From NCBI GenBank assembly GCA_007280915.1, contig QYQL01000040.1, forward strand, positions 1 to 60,082: a stretch of 60,082 nt of DNA, given 5' to 3'. Shown here piece by piece: positions 28,985 through 38,159 of this stretch. The position numbers and the translations under genes were made by a program. The notes beneath the pieces were generated by a model. The model did not search any database. It saw only the letters and a list, made by a program, of their open reading frames with translations, and was not told the DNA's origin. How positions within the stretch are numbered: the first letter of the stretch is position 1; every line of letters starts with the position of its first letter. This stretch comes from Verrucomicrobiaceae bacterium. Its GTDB lineage: Bacteria > Verrucomicrobiota > Verrucomicrobiia > Chthoniobacterales > Terrimicrobiaceae.

Positions 28985-29821
28985 ATGGACCTGTTTCAGG
29001 CGCTGATTCTCGGCCTCGTTGAAGGGCTCACGGAATATCTTCCCGTCAGTTCCACCGGCCACCTCCTCCTCGCCCAGCGCATCATGGGCATCGCCTCGAG
29101 CGATGCGGCGGACGCCTTCGCGATCTGCATCCAGGCCGGCGCCATCCTCGCCGTCCTCGGGCTCTACCGGAAGCGCGTCGGGCAGATGGCCGTCGGCATG
29201 CTCGGGCGCGATCCCGACGGGCGCCGGCTCGCGCTCAACATCCTCGCCGCCTTCATCCCCGCCGCGGTCCTCGGGTTCATCCTCGAAAAGACGATCAAAA
29301 AATTTCTTTTCGGCGGAAACGAATGGGGGCTCTGGCCGGTCGTTGCGGCCTGGTTTGTCGGAGGCGCCGCGATTCTGGCCGTCTCGTTTTTCAAGAAGCG
29401 CAATGCGGATCGAAAAGGCCTCACCCTCGACGCGCTGACCGTCCGGATGGCGGTGGTCGTCGGGGTTGCCCAATGCCTCGCGATGTGGCCGGGCGTGAGC
29501 CGGAGCCTCATCACGATTGTCGGAGGCCTGCTCGTCGGGCTCTCCCTTCCCGCCGCAGTCGAATTCAGCTTTCTGCTCGGCGCTCTCACCCTCTCCGCCG
29601 CGACGGCATACGATGCCTTGAAGCACGGCCGCGAGATGCTCGAGGCGTTCGGACCGGCGCCGCTGGCCGTCGGCTTTCTCGCCGCATGGGTCTCCGCCGT
29701 CCTCGCGGTCAAGTGGATGGTCGGCTACCTGAACAAGCACGGGATGGACATCTTCGGATGGTATCGCGTCGCGCTCGCCATCGTGGTTGCCGTCTGGCTG
29801 CTCAAGGGTATTCCTTCCTAG
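28985..29821 (+). CDS. uppP: undecaprenyl-diphosphatase
   Basis: UppP/BacA removes a phosphate from undecaprenyl pyrophosphate, recycling the lipid carrier for peptidoglycan and other envelope glycans. The 278-residue, roughly eight-helix protein has both catalytic motifs: EGLTEYLPVSSTGHLLLAQ (about residues 13-31) and PGVSRSLITIVGGLLVG (about 172-188). It follows glnB on the same strand and precedes a CBS protein. Confidence 0.95.
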   Translation: MDLFQALILGLVEGLTEYLPVSSTGHLLLAQRIMGIASSDAADAFAICIQAGAILAVLGLYRKRVGQMAVGMLGRDPDGRRLALNILAAFIPAAVLGFILEKTIKKFLFGGNEWGLWPVVAAWFVGGAAILAVSFFKKRNADRKGLTLDALTVRMAVVVGVAQCLAMWPGVSRSLITIVGGLLVGLSLPAAVEFSFLLGALTLSAATAYDALKHGREMLEAFGPAPLAVGFLAAWVSAVLAVKWMVGYLNKHGMDIFGWYRVALAIVVAVWLLKGIPS

Positions 29822-29896
29822 CGTTCACCTCCCCGATTTCGGGTTTGCTTCCGCCCGGCTTTGCGGCGACACTTGCGGACAACCGGAGGTAATCTT

Positions 29897-30346
29897 ATGG
29901 AAATCACCACACCCGTTGGTTCGATCCTCGACAGGAAAGGCCACCAACTTTGGTCAATCAATGCCGGAGCAACCGTGTATGACGCGATTGCCCTCATGGC
30001 GGAAAAAAATGTGGGGGCGCTTCCCGTGATGGAGGGCTCGAAGCTTCTCGGCATGATTTCCGAGCGCGACTACACGCGCAAAGTCATCCTGCACGGCCGG
30101 GTTTCGCGGGAGACGCGTGTCGTGGACATCATGACCAGCGATGTGTTCACGGTTGCGCCGGGCGACTCGGTCGAGGATTGCCTGGAGATTATGACGAAGA
30201 ATCACATCCGCCACCTTCCGGTCATCGAGTCCGGCGATCTGGCCGGCATTGTTTCGATCGGGGATCTGGTCAACTGGATCATCCTGGCCCAGGCGGGCAG
30301 GATAGACGATCTGCAGCGTTATGTGACCGGCGCCTACCCGGCCTGA
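29897..30346 (+). CDS. CBS-pair domain protein
   Basis: This 149-residue soluble protein consists of two CBS motifs (about residues 20-65 and 80-130; ALPVMEGSKLLGMISERDY and HLPVIESGDLAGIVSIGDL), a module that binds adenosine nucleotides and usually regulates a partner. The ATG at 29897 is supported by GGAGGT 6 bp upstream (29885-29890). No partner domain is fused; the target is unknown. Confidence 0.9.
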   Translation: MEITTPVGSILDRKGHQLWSINAGATVYDAIALMAEKNVGALPVMEGSKLLGMISERDYTRKVILHGRVSRETRVVDIMTSDVFTVAPGDSVEDCLEIMTKNHIRHLPVIESGDLAGIVSIGDLVNWIILAQAGRIDDLQRYVTGAYPA

Positions 30347-30357
30347 GCGGAACCCCG

Positions 30358-30759
30358 ATGCCGGACGACATCATTCCCGACCTCCAGGCCTGCGTCCTCT
30401 GCGAGGATGTGCGCCAGGAGGCCAGCGGCCAGCAGACGCTTGTCGGGATCATCGGGATGATTCCGGCTCCGGTGATTCCGATTGGTTTTTTCAAGCTCTG
30501 CCTCTGGACCCGCTGGTGCGGCGGGACGGGGAGCTTTCTCCAGACTTCGCTGATCCTCAACCCGGACGACGACCAGCCGATCGCGCAGAGCGAAGTCCAA
30601 TTCACCCTGCCATCGCTCGACGCCCACGCGACGAACGTTCATGTCTTCGGCGGCGTCCAGTTTCAAAAGCACGGCCTCTATACCGTGGAGGTGCGTGTGG
30701 ACAACGAACTCCGGCTGCGGTTCCCCCTGCCGGTCGTGCCTGTCCAGCAGAACGGCTGA
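30358..30759 (+). CDS. DUF6941-like protein of unknown function
   Basis: This 133-residue soluble protein resembles the DUF6941 group, with QACVLCEDVRQEASGQQTLVGIIGMI near the N-terminus and a predicted beta-rich domain. No role is known for the group. It follows the CBS gene by 11 bp and its stop abuts the stop of the convergent membrane-protein gene (TGATCA). Confidence 0.65.
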   Translation: MPDDIIPDLQACVLCEDVRQEASGQQTLVGIIGMIPAPVIPIGFFKLCLWTRWCGGTGSFLQTSLILNPDDDQPIAQSEVQFTLPSLDAHATNVHVFGGVQFQKHGLYTVEVRVDNELRLRFPLPVVPVQQNG

Positions 30760-31317
30760 TCAGTTCCGCCAGAGCGAGAGCGCGCAGATGACCAGCGCCG
30801 CCCCCCAGATGACGCCGCCCGCCGCAGCGGCCTTCCAGCGGAGGGAGTTTTCCGTCAACCATGTGATCGCATCACGCAGGAGGTAGGGCATGCCGACGAA
30901 GAAAAGTCCGGCGATCACCCACGCGTAGGCGAGCGCGGCGAGCAGCAGGCGGGTGGGTTCGTCGCGCAGGACGGCCGACCCGAGCAGCGGCTCGGCGGCG
31001 AGCAGCAGCAGCATCCCGAGGGCGCGCACGGCAAGAAATTCCGGGACATAGATCCACGAGAGGATCGCTCCGGCGACGATGGCCAGGAGCATGACATTCC
31101 GCAGTGGCGAAAACTCTCCGAGGTCGATCGTGCGGACGAGAAGAAAGCTCCAGACCGCTGCGATGGCCAGAAGCACGGTTGCAGCCGGGCGCGAGCGCGG
31201 AAAGGCTTTTGCCATGGTGATGCACGAACCCTGCTGCGCGAGCGCGAAGGCATGGCTGGCGATGAGGAGGATCCCGGCGGCAAGGCCGGTGGTGAAAAGA
31301 GACAGTTGGTAGATCAT
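30760..31317 (-). CDS. integral membrane protein of unknown function
   Basis: This 185-residue protein has about five hydrophobic helices and is not a family I can name. The ATG at 31317 overlaps the rnc stop by 4 bp, which supports this start and coupling to the ribonuclease III gene. The longer frame would run further into rnc. Confidence 0.7.
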   Translation of the reverse strand: MIYQLSLFTTGLAAGILLIASHAFALAQQGSCITMAKAFPRSRPAATVLLAIAAVWSFLLVRTIDLGEFSPLRNVMLLAIVAGAILSWIYVPEFLAVRALGMLLLLAAEPLLGSAVLRDEPTRLLLAALAYAWVIAGLFFVGMPYLLRDAITWLTENSLRWKAAAAGGVIWGAALVICALSLWRN

Positions 31318-32054
31318 GTGGTTTTCGACGATGCGGGAGTTTTCCGGCGCGCTTCTTTTTCCCATGGCCGCTTCTCCAGCGCGCTGACCGCTGCCGCGAC
31401 CTGGGCTTCTTTTTTGCTCAGGCCCTCTCCGCGTCCGAGCTCCTGCCCGTTCCAGACGACACGGCAGACGAACCGCTTGGAATGTTCCGGTCCAGTCTGT
31501 GAGAGGAGTTCGTATTCCGGGGCGTTCGGGGAAATCGATTGGAGCAGCTCCTGGAGGATTCCCTTCGGGTTGATTTCCTCCGGCTGGCTTGCGAGGTCGG
31601 CAAACGTTTCCTCCATCTGCCGGAGCAGAAAAATCCGCGAGGCCTCGAACCCGCCATCCAGGTAAATCGCCCCGACCACCGCCTCGAATGCGTCGGCCAG
31701 CGTGGAGGCGCGCTCGCGTCCGCCGCTCGATTCCTCGCCGCGGCCCATCATCAGGAAGCTTCCGAGATCCAGCGCGAGCGCGCGGGCGTTCAGCGCCATC
31801 CGCGAGACGATCCGCGTGCGCAGCTTCGTCATTCGGCCCTCGCTGAAATCCGGAAACATCCGGAAAAGATGTTCGGTGACCACGACCTGGATGACCGCAT
31901 CGCCGAGGAACTCGAGCCGCTGGTTATCGAAGGGATAATCTTTTCTTTCCAGCGAGATGCTCGGGTGTGTGAGCGCCTCGGCCAGGAGAAGCCCGTTGCG
32001 GAACTTGTATCCCATCCGCTCTTCGAGCGGGTTCATGATTGAGCTGGTCAGCAT
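31314..32054 (-). CDS. rnc: ribonuclease III
   Basis: RNase III cleaves double-stranded RNA, including rRNA precursors. The 246-residue protein has the catalytic signature QRLEFLGDAVIQVVV (about residues 44-58), a second acidic site in TLADAFEAVVGAIYLDGG (about 116-133), and a C-terminal double-stranded-RNA-binding domain (about 162-232, PKGILQELLQS...GRGEGLSKKEAQVAAA). A downstream ATG at 32036 is an alternative start. It lies 1 bp after the aminopeptidase gene. Confidence 0.95.
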   Translation of the reverse strand: MLTSSIMNPLEERMGYKFRNGLLLAEALTHPSISLERKDYPFDNQRLEFLGDAVIQVVVTEHLFRMFPDFSEGRMTKLRTRIVSRMALNARALALDLGSFLMMGRGEESSGGRERASTLADAFEAVVGAIYLDGGFEASRIFLLRQMEETFADLASQPEEINPKGILQELLQSISPNAPEYELLSQTGPEHSKRFVCRVVWNGQELGRGEGLSKKEAQVAAAVSALEKRPWEKEARRKTPASSKTT

Positions 32055-32055
32055 G

Positions 32056-33177
32056 TCACGCCCGCTTCCCGAGCAGCTGGTCGGGATTCAACTTTTTGAG
32101 CGCCGGGACGGTGAAGAGCCCGTCCTTGCGGATCAGCTTCCCGTCGAAGCGGACCTCGCCGCCGCCGTAATCCGGGCGCTGGATGCAGACCATGTCCCAG
32201 TGGATCCGGCTCGTGTTCCCGTTGCCGGCGGTCTTGTAGGCCTGGCCGGGAGTGAAGTGGAACGATCCCGCGATCTTCTCGTCGAAAAGGATGTCGCGCA
32301 TCGGGTGGAGGATGTGCGGGTTGAACCCGAGGCTGAACTCCCCGATGAAGCGGGCGCCCGCGTCGCTGTCGAGGATCCGGTTGAGCGCGGCCGTGTTGTT
32401 CGCGGTCGCGTTGATGATCCGGCCGTTGCGGAATTCCAACCGGACGTTGTCGAATGCGTGGCCCTGATAAATGCTCGGCACGTTGAACGTCACGTGTCCT
32501 TCGACGCTGGTTTTCACCGGGCAGGAAAAAACCTCGCCGTCCGGGATGTTGCGGTCCCCGCCGCAGACGACCGAGCCGATCCCCTTGATCGAAAAGTTCA
32601 GATCGGTGCCGGGCCCGGTGATCTGGACCCGGTCGGTCCGGTCCATGAGGTCCTTCAATGAGGCCATGCCGGGGGTCATGCGCGAGTAGTCGAGCGTGCA
32701 GACCTTGAAGAAGAAGTCTTCGAATGCCGGCGTGCTCATCTGCGCCTGCTGGGCCATGGCCGGAGTCGGCCACCGGAGCACGACCCATTTCGTCTTGTTG
32801 ATCCGCCAGTCCATCACCGGGCGCATTCCGCCGGCGATCAGGCGCATCTTTTCATCCGGCACATCCGACATCTCGGTGATGTTCCGGCTGCCGCGCACCG
32901 CGATGTAGGAGTGCATTTTTTTCATGCGGGCCAGCTCGACGGTCCCGGTGACCACGACCTGCTCCTCCGTCGCGCCGAGGGCGAGCTCCCTGGCGATCCG
33001 GGAATGGTGGATGCTCACAAACGGCACCGCTCCGGCGGCGCGCACCGCCCGGATCAGGGCCACTGCGATCGCGTCCGGCGCGTCAAAAACCTCGATGAGC
33101 ACGTTCTCCCCCTTGCCCAGCTTCGTGGAATGGCGGACCAAAACCTCCGCCAGCTTGTCGCATCGTGGATCCTGCAT
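32056..33177 (-). CDS. M29 family aminopeptidase
   Basis: This 373-residue metallopeptidase resembles thermophilic aminopeptidases (AmpS/AmpT). Metal-ligand regions are visible: GHVTFNVPS, the GEFSLGFNP Glu, [12 protein letters not shown] and the IHWDMV His-x-Asp near the C-terminus. The family removes N-terminal residues with two metal ions. The ATG at 33177 gives the usual start ([24 protein letters not shown]). It is the first gene of an operon with rnc and the membrane protein, divergent from rpmH. Confidence 0.86.
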   Translation of the reverse strand: MQDPRCDKLAEVLVRHSTKLGKGENVLIEVFDAPDAIAVALIRAVRAAGAVPFVSIHHSRIARELALGATEEQVVVTGTVELARMKKMHSYIAVRGSRNITEMSDVPDEKMRLIAGGMRPVMDWRINKTKWVVLRWPTPAMAQQAQMSTPAFEDFFFKVCTLDYSRMTPGMASLKDLMDRTDRVQITGPGTDLNFSIKGIGSVVCGGDRNIPDGEVFSCPVKTSVEGHVTFNVPSIYQGHAFDNVRLEFRNGRIINATANNTAALNRILDSDAGARFIGEFSLGFNPHILHPMRDILFDEKIAGSFHFTPGQAYKTAGNGNTSRIHWDMVCIQRPDYGGGEVRFDGKLIRKDGLFTVPALKKLNPDQLLGKRA

Positions 33178-33244
33178 CCCGCCGAATCTCTCGCTTCGGC
33201 CGGAAAAATCAATGCTGGAAACCAAATTTTACGGAGAAAAGGAA

Positions 33245-33272
33245 TTGACTTCCTTCGCCGGTTTCATAATTT
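33245..33272 (+). promoter_or_regulatory. predicted sigma-70 promoter of the rpmH operon
   Basis: TTGACT (33245-33250) and TAATTT (33267-33272) are spaced 16 bp and lie 25 bp before the rpmH ATG. This is the best vegetative promoter match in the window and fits a ribosomal-protein gene. Confidence 0.6.
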
Positions 33273-33297
33273 CCTCTGCTCCACTGATCCGATTTCT

Positions 33298-33471
33298 ATG
33301 AAACGCACTTACCAGCCTTCCAAGCGCACGCGCAAGCAGCAGTTTGGGTTCCGCGCGCGCATGAAGACCAAGGCGGGCCGTCAAACACTGAACCGCCGCC
33401 GCCAGCGGGGACGCAAACGCCTCCTGCCAAAGGGTGTTGAAATCCACTTCGCCCGCCACACCGCCGCCTGA
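33298..33471 (+). CDS. rpmH: 50S ribosomal protein L34, C-terminally extended
   Basis: L34 is a small rRNA-binding protein of the large subunit. The first 44 residues are standard ([20 protein letters not shown], then [15 protein letters not shown]). A further 13 residues ([13 protein letters not shown]) extend it to 57, beyond the usual 44-46. The extension overlaps the rnpA start by 38 bp. The order rpmH-rnpA-...-yidD-yidC is the widely conserved one. Confidence 0.95.
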   Translation: MKRTYQPSKRTRKQQFGFRARMKTKAGRQTLNRRRQRGRKRLLPKGVEIHFARHTAA

Positions 33472-33829
33472 GCGGTTCCGTTTTCCAAAGTCCGCCCACC
33501 TGCGCGACGGCCGGGATTTTGCCCGGGTGCGGGAGGGCGGCAAAGCGGTGCAGGGCCGGCTGTTGAAGCTGGCCCTTTTCTGTCCCCGGACCGGGGGCGT
33601 TGCAAAAGTCGGGATCATCACGTCGAAGCGCGTGGGAGGTGCCGTGGTGAGGAACAAAGTCCGCCGGAGGCTGCGTGAACTGGTCCGGCATTCCCGGGCT
33701 CATTTTCCTCCAGGCAGCCTGATCGTCGCCATCGCCAAGCCCGCCGCCGCCGCTGCATCGTTTGATGAATTGCGGGAGGAATGGTTGCTTCTCGCCCGCC
33801 GGCTTTCCATTTTTCCGGCTGCCGCCTAA
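33434..33829 (+). CDS. rnpA: ribonuclease P protein component
   Basis: RnpA assists the catalytic RNase P RNA in maturing tRNA 5' ends. The 131-residue basic protein has the central signature [26 protein letters not shown] (RNR motif region). Only a TTG at 33434 is available as a start in this frame, giving a 38-bp overlap with rpmH. The final ~23 codons ([20 protein letters not shown]...) occur again in diverged form just before yidD, see 35569-35643. Confidence 0.92.
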   Translation: MLKSTSPATPPPERFRFPKSAHLRDGRDFARVREGGKAVQGRLLKLALFCPRTGGVAKVGIITSKRVGGAVVRNKVRRRLRELVRHSRAHFPPGSLIVAIAKPAAAAASFDELREEWLLLARRLSIFPAAA

Positions 33830-33906
33830 GAGGGCTGTGGACCCGATGCGGATGATGTTGAAAACCCTGACTTGACGGGACGTCCCGGCCCGCCGTTCCA
33901 TCCGCA

Positions 33907-33934
33907 GCGGTCGGTCCGGAGGCCCGCCCCTACC
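33907..33934. repeat. 28-bp dispersed repeat, copy 1
   Basis: The 28-base sequence beginning GCGGTCGGTCCGGAGGCCCG matches 39248-39275 in reverse complement with one mismatch. Both copies lie in intergenic DNA. It is an interspersed element of unknown nature. Confidence 0.7.
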
Positions 33935-34030
33935 TTGCATGGGCTGAGGAGCCTCCTTTTCATAGCACCCAGGAGGGACTCTGCCTGCAGCGGGGCTGGA
34001 CTCTCTGCCGCCAACCGATACGATCCCATC

Positions 34031-34627
34031 GTGAAAACGCCTGCATTTCTCATTGCGTGCTGTGCCGCGCTGTTTCCGATGGCCCCTGGCTTTGCCGGGG
34101 AGAAACCCGAAATCGAATTTCCCTCGCCGGACGGGCGGTTTGTGTTCCGCGAAACATTTGATCCGGCCCGCGTCACGCTCGATCTGGTGGAGAAGGCTTC
34201 CGGAAAACTGGTTTGCCATGTCCTGGATTCCAGCGACAACGGCCCCCGTCTGCAGGGCGACATCCTCTGGGCCCCGGATTCCAAGCGCTTCGCCCTGAGC
34301 AGCAGCGAAGTCCGGCTCTCATGGTCGGTCAGCGTCTTCGTGCAGGAAGGAGGCACGTTCCGCGAGGCCGAACTCCCGACCCTCGCCGACCCGGAAATTC
34401 CCGCAAAATACGAAAAGGATGAGCGCCTGTTTCATTGGAGCGGCATCGGCGTATGGAGTCCGGTCCGATGGCAGAAGGACGGTTCTCTGGAGGTCAATGG
34501 AAAGTCGACTTACGATGGCAACGGGAATTGGGTGACCTCGGAACGCACGGTCGTTCTTGCGCCGGACAAGGCCGGAAAATGGCGGATCGTCCGCTCGAAA
34601 AACAAGGTCACCAGCCACTTCGAGTGA
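34031..34627 (+). CDS. secreted protein of unknown function
   Basis: This 198-residue exported protein has a signal peptide (VKTPAFLIACCAALFPMAPGFAG). The mature part appears beta-rich and WD/TolB-blade-like in places (SPDGRFVFRET, APDSKRFALSSSE), but no family is assigned. GTG at 34031 is the start. It is the first of two genes that separate rnpA from yidD and lies 10 bp before the next one, suggesting a two-gene cassette. Confidence 0.65.
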   Translation: MKTPAFLIACCAALFPMAPGFAGEKPEIEFPSPDGRFVFRETFDPARVTLDLVEKASGKLVCHVLDSSDNGPRLQGDILWAPDSKRFALSSSEVRLSWSVSVFVQEGGTFREAELPTLADPEIPAKYEKDERLFHWSGIGVWSPVRWQKDGSLEVNGKSTYDGNGNWVTSERTVVLAPDKAGKWRIVRSKNKVTSHFE

Positions 34628-34636
34628 GCTCCTGAT

Positions 34637-35557
34637 ATGAACGCCTCCCTTCCCTCATTCGTCTGCAAAAAGCCGGCGCTGGTTTTTTTCTCCCTGCTGG
34701 TTCTTTCCGTTACCGCTTATTGCGGTGGCGCGGGATGGCCGGAGGGGTTCTCGGTTGCCGAAGACTCGGTTTCGCCCGACGGCCGGTTCGGCGCGCTCAT
34801 TCCTTCCCGCGAGAAAGCCGGGGATATGGATGAAGACACGATCCAGAACTTTCTTGCGGAGATCCCGACCCACCGGAAGCTCGCCGCCATCCGTGGCGCG
34901 CACTATTTCTCCGGAGAAAACCATCGCGACCTGCATGTTGCGTGGGCGGGGGATTCGAGCTGGGCCGTCGTCACCTACGACGGGCGATACGGCTTTGAAA
35001 ATATCACCGCCATTGATATGCGCGGCTCCAAGTGCCTTCAAACGGATATTGGCTCGCATATCCAGAAGGCGCTCAACTCCGCAATCAGCCGCCAGACCGG
35101 AGACCAGGGGAGCACGTGCTATGGCGCCGCGCATTTCCGATCCGGAGCCAGCGGCGAAATCCTCGTCCGGGCCACCGGCCTCACCAATCCGAAGTGCTAT
35201 CCCACCGACGAGCAGCTTTTTGCGCTTTTTCAGGGAACCTTCAACCCCGCTTCCGGGAAGTGGACGCGCTCGGAAGCCCAAAAGATCGAATCGATCGACG
35301 ACATGGAAACCGCCTTTTCGGGCAGCCTCGATGAAGGGATCACGTTTGCCACCGAGGAGAACCGCCTCGCGTGGTATGACGACCGCCTCAATGAGGTCTA
35401 TGGCGCCGTCCGGGTCATCTTGCCCGCCGGGCGCTTCGCGAAGGTGAAAAAGGAGCAGATCGCCTGGCTGAAGAAACTCGAAGCCACCGAACAGATGGGA
35501 CAAAAAAGCGACCTGATCGGAGCGCGCATCCAGGAACTCCAGAAGCTCGTCTGGTAG
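34637..35557 (+). CDS. secreted protein with C-terminal LprI/DUF1311-like domain
   Basis: This 306-residue protein has an N-terminal signal peptide (hydrophobic about residues 13-30). It starts its mature part much like the preceding gene (SVSPDGRFGALIPS) and ends with a segment resembling the lysozyme-inhibitor LprI/DUF1311 domain (LAWYDDRLNEVYGAVRVIL...KKEQIAWLKKLE). The domain's role in this context is unknown. With 34031-34627 it forms the apparent insertion between rnpA and yidD. Confidence 0.65.
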   Translation: MNASLPSFVCKKPALVFFSLLVLSVTAYCGGAGWPEGFSVAEDSVSPDGRFGALIPSREKAGDMDEDTIQNFLAEIPTHRKLAAIRGAHYFSGENHRDLHVAWAGDSSWAVVTYDGRYGFENITAIDMRGSKCLQTDIGSHIQKALNSAISRQTGDQGSTCYGAAHFRSGASGEILVRATGLTNPKCYPTDEQLFALFQGTFNPASGKWTRSEAQKIESIDDMETAFSGSLDEGITFATEENRLAWYDDRLNEVYGAVRVILPAGRFAKVKKEQIAWLKKLEATEQMGQKSDLIGARIQELQKLVW

Positions 35558-35568
35558 CCCGTCCGGGC

Positions 35569-35643
35569 GCGTTGCTTGAAGAATTGCGACAGGAAGGGTT
35601 GCTTCTTGCCCGCCGACTTTCTATTTTGCCGCCTCTCGCATGA
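35569..35643 (+). pseudogene. remnant of an rnpA 3' end fused to yidD start
   Basis: This frame reads [24 protein letters not shown] stop, parallel to the intact rnpA end [24 protein letters not shown] stop, and the DNA is also clearly similar over about 69 bases. Its TGA overlaps the yidD ATG (ATGA at 35640-35643), as expected for an original rnpA-yidD junction. It has no upstream rnpA body. I infer that the two genes at 34031-35557 were inserted into, or came with a duplication of, the rnpA 3' end. Confidence 0.7.
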
Positions 35644-35888
35644 TCTCGTTGTCCGTATTCCTCATCCGCGTTTATCAGCTTGTGCTGTCGCCCGCCATCC
35701 AGGCGGTTTGCGGCCCCGGCTGCGGGTGCCGGTTCGAGCCGACCTGCTCGGAGTATTTCATCCAGGCCCTTCGCGGGCATGGATTTTTCAAGGGGATCGG
35801 CCTGGGGATCGGCCGCATCGCCCGATGCCACCCATGGGGCGGATGCGGGCATGACCCCGTGCCCACCGCCAACAAATTTTCACACTAA
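35640..35888 (+). CDS. yidD: membrane protein insertion efficiency factor YidD
   Basis: YidD is a small membrane-associated helper of YidC insertion. The 82-residue protein has the conserved Cys-rich pattern CRFEPTCSEYFIQAL and RCHPWGGCGHDPVP. The ATG at 35640 overlaps the rnpA remnant stop, and its TAA overlaps the yidC ATG by one base. Confidence 0.94.
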   Translation: MISLSVFLIRVYQLVLSPAIQAVCGPGCGCRFEPTCSEYFIQALRGHGFFKGIGLGIGRIARCHPWGGCGHDPVPTANKFSH

Positions 35889-37612
35889 TGGACCGCAAAG
35901 CCTGGATCGCAATCATTCTCTCCGTCGCCGGACTCTTCGGCTGGCAATGGTATGTCGGCAAATACCTGACGCCGCCCGCCAAGGCCGCAACCGCCGCTGC
36001 GACACCCACGCCGCCGCCCGAGGGGCCGGCTCCCGCTCCCGCGGTTGCTCCGGCACCTGCGCCCACGCCTTCCGGCCCCGTGATGACCGCGTATGCCGAG
36101 AGCCTTTCCGCCAACGGCACGGAATTCGTCTTCAACAACGATGCGGGCGGCATCGAGAAGGTGATCCTCCTGACCCACCTCGGCGAGAACCGGCAGAGCG
36201 TCGCGCTCAACCGCGACCGCGGGATGCCGATCGGCGCGCTGGGATTCAACCCGGGCGAGGTGCTCGGGGGGTTCGAGATGCGCACCGACAGGACAAAAAA
36301 CGAGGCCTCGTTCTTCAAGTCCGCCGAGAGCGGGCTTGAGCTGACCAAGCGGTTTGTCCTGCCTCCCGCCTCGGATAAAACCCGCATCTATACGGTGAGC
36401 TTGGAAATTTCCTTCCGGAACTCCGGCGCCTCCGAGATCCAGGTCCCGCCGTTTTTTGTCGGCACCGGGGGATCGGCCCCGATCCACGTGACCGACATGC
36501 CGATGTATACCCGCTTCGACTGGTCGAGCGCCGGGAAAATGACGACCATCGACGTGAACTGGTTTTCCCCGAGCACGATCCCGTTCATCGGCATCCAGAC
36601 CCGCGGCGAGCGTCTGCTCTATCTTGAGAGCAAGCCCGACATCCAGTGGGCGGCGGTCGCCAGCCAGTATTTCTGCACGATCGTCACCACGAAGGAACCC
36701 GGCTCGTCGGTCTGGGCTCGGCGGTTCGACACCAAAAAGCAGAACAACACGCCGGTCTTCGGAATCCAGGGCGCGATCGGCCTCCCCGGCTTCGCCGTCG
36801 CCCCGGGCGCCACCGTCACAAAAAACTTTGAGATTTATGCCGGCCCCAAGGATCTCTCCCGCCTGCGCAAGCTGGGAGGCAACCAGGATGCCGTCCTGAA
36901 TTTCGGGATGTTCGGGTTCATCAGCGAGATCCTCCTCTGGGGGATGAACAGCCTCCAGGGAGTGCTCGGAAGCTACGCCGCCGCGATCATCGTCCTCACA
37001 CTCATCATCAAGTCCGGCCTCTGGCCGATCCAGAACAAGGCGACGAACGAGATGCGCAAGATGTCCGCCCTCTCGCCGAAGATGACCGAGCTGCGCGAGA
37101 AATACAAAGACGACCCGCAGAAGATGAACGAGGAGGTCATGAAGCTCTACCGCGACTACGGGGTCAACCCGCTCAGCGGCTGCTTCCCGATGGTCATCCA
37201 GATCCCGATCTTCTTCGGGTTCTATGCGATGCTCGGCTCCGCGATCGAGCTCCGGAACAGCTCGTTCTTCTGGATCCACGACCTCTCGCAGCCGGACACC
37301 ATCGCCCACGTGCTCGGCTTCCCGATCAACCTCCTGCCGCTGATCATGTCCTGCACGATGATCTGGCAGATGATCATCACCCCGAAGACCGGCGACGCCA
37401 CCCAGCAGCGGATGCTCTACTTCATGCCGGTCGTCTTCCTGGTCTTCTGCTACAATTACGCCAGCGGCCTCGCACTTTATTGGACAACGCAGAATATCTT
37501 TTCTATCGTTCAGCTCTACCTGACGCGGAACCGGCCGCTGCCCACGCTGGTGAAAAAAAGCGTGGCCGCCAAGCGGGAGTCCGCCGGAAAGAAACAGAAA
37601 AAGCGACCATGA
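35888..37612 (+). CDS. yidC: membrane protein insertase YidC
   Basis: YidC inserts and folds inner-membrane proteins. The 574-residue protein has the Gram-negative layout: an N-terminal helix (about 5-25), a Pro/Ala linker, a large periplasmic domain (about 60-330), then the five-helix insertase core (about 345-545) with SYAAAIIVLTLIIKSGLWPI and a cytoplasmic hairpin KMSALSPKMTELREKYKDD. A basic C-terminus follows. Its end overlaps khpB by 4 bp. Confidence 0.95.
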   Translation: MDRKAWIAIILSVAGLFGWQWYVGKYLTPPAKAATAAATPTPPPEGPAPAPAVAPAPAPTPSGPVMTAYAESLSANGTEFVFNNDAGGIEKVILLTHLGENRQSVALNRDRGMPIGALGFNPGEVLGGFEMRTDRTKNEASFFKSAESGLELTKRFVLPPASDKTRIYTVSLEISFRNSGASEIQVPPFFVGTGGSAPIHVTDMPMYTRFDWSSAGKMTTIDVNWFSPSTIPFIGIQTRGERLLYLESKPDIQWAAVASQYFCTIVTTKEPGSSVWARRFDTKKQNNTPVFGIQGAIGLPGFAVAPGATVTKNFEIYAGPKDLSRLRKLGGNQDAVLNFGMFGFISEILLWGMNSLQGVLGSYAAAIIVLTLIIKSGLWPIQNKATNEMRKMSALSPKMTELREKYKDDPQKMNEEVMKLYRDYGVNPLSGCFPMVIQIPIFFGFYAMLGSAIELRNSSFFWIHDLSQPDTIAHVLGFPINLLPLIMSCTMIWQMIITPKTGDATQQRMLYFMPVVFLVFCYNYASGLALYWTTQNIFSIVQLYLTRNRPLPTLVKKSVAAKRESAGKKQKKRP

Positions 37613-38061
37613 ACCAGACGCCCACGGAAGTTCTCGACACGATCCTCGGATACCTCGGCTTCGTCGTGGAGATCCAGCAGCAGGAGCGCGACGGACACCA
37701 GGTCCTCCAGATCCTCACCCACGAGCCCGAGCGCCTGATCGGCCGCCGCGACGTCGTCATCGACGACCTCCAATACCTCGTCAACCGCGTGCTGGCAGCC
37801 CAGGAACCTCCCGGGGCCCGCGTCATCGTCGATGTCGAACACCACCGCGCGATGCGCGACGACGCCCTCGTCGAGAAGGTCCTCCACCTCGCGCAGGCGG
37901 TCCGCTCGACCGGCCGCCCGATCCAGACCGAACCCCTCAATTCCTACGACCGCCGGATCGTCCACAACGCGTTCAAGGACGACCCCGAGATCGCCACGTG
38001 GAGCCCCCAGGACGACGCCCGCGTCAAGCGCATCACCATCCGCCTCCGCCCGAAGAGCTAG
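37609..38061 (+). CDS. R3H/KH domain RNA-binding protein (KhpB/Jag-like)
   Basis: This 150-residue protein combines a KH-like domain (about residues 20-75, LQILTHEPERLIGRRDVVIDDLQYLVNRV) with a C-terminal R3H domain (about 85-148, AQAVRSTGRPIQTEPLNSYDRRIVHNAF). Such proteins bind RNA and follow yidC in many genomes. The N-terminal Jag_N domain of Firmicutes KhpB is absent. It is coupled to yidC by ATGA. Confidence 0.9.
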   Translation: MNQTPTEVLDTILGYLGFVVEIQQQERDGHQVLQILTHEPERLIGRRDVVIDDLQYLVNRVLAAQEPPGARVIVDVEHHRAMRDDALVEKVLHLAQAVRSTGRPIQTEPLNSYDRRIVHNAFKDDPEIATWSPQDDARVKRITIRLRPKS

Positions 38062-38159
38062 GCGGCACCCCGGAGTTCAAGTCAATTTGCGCCGCCCTGT
38101 CGGCGCACCCGGGGGGAATCCGGATTGCCGGCCGATTCGATCCGGGTTATGCTTTTCCC

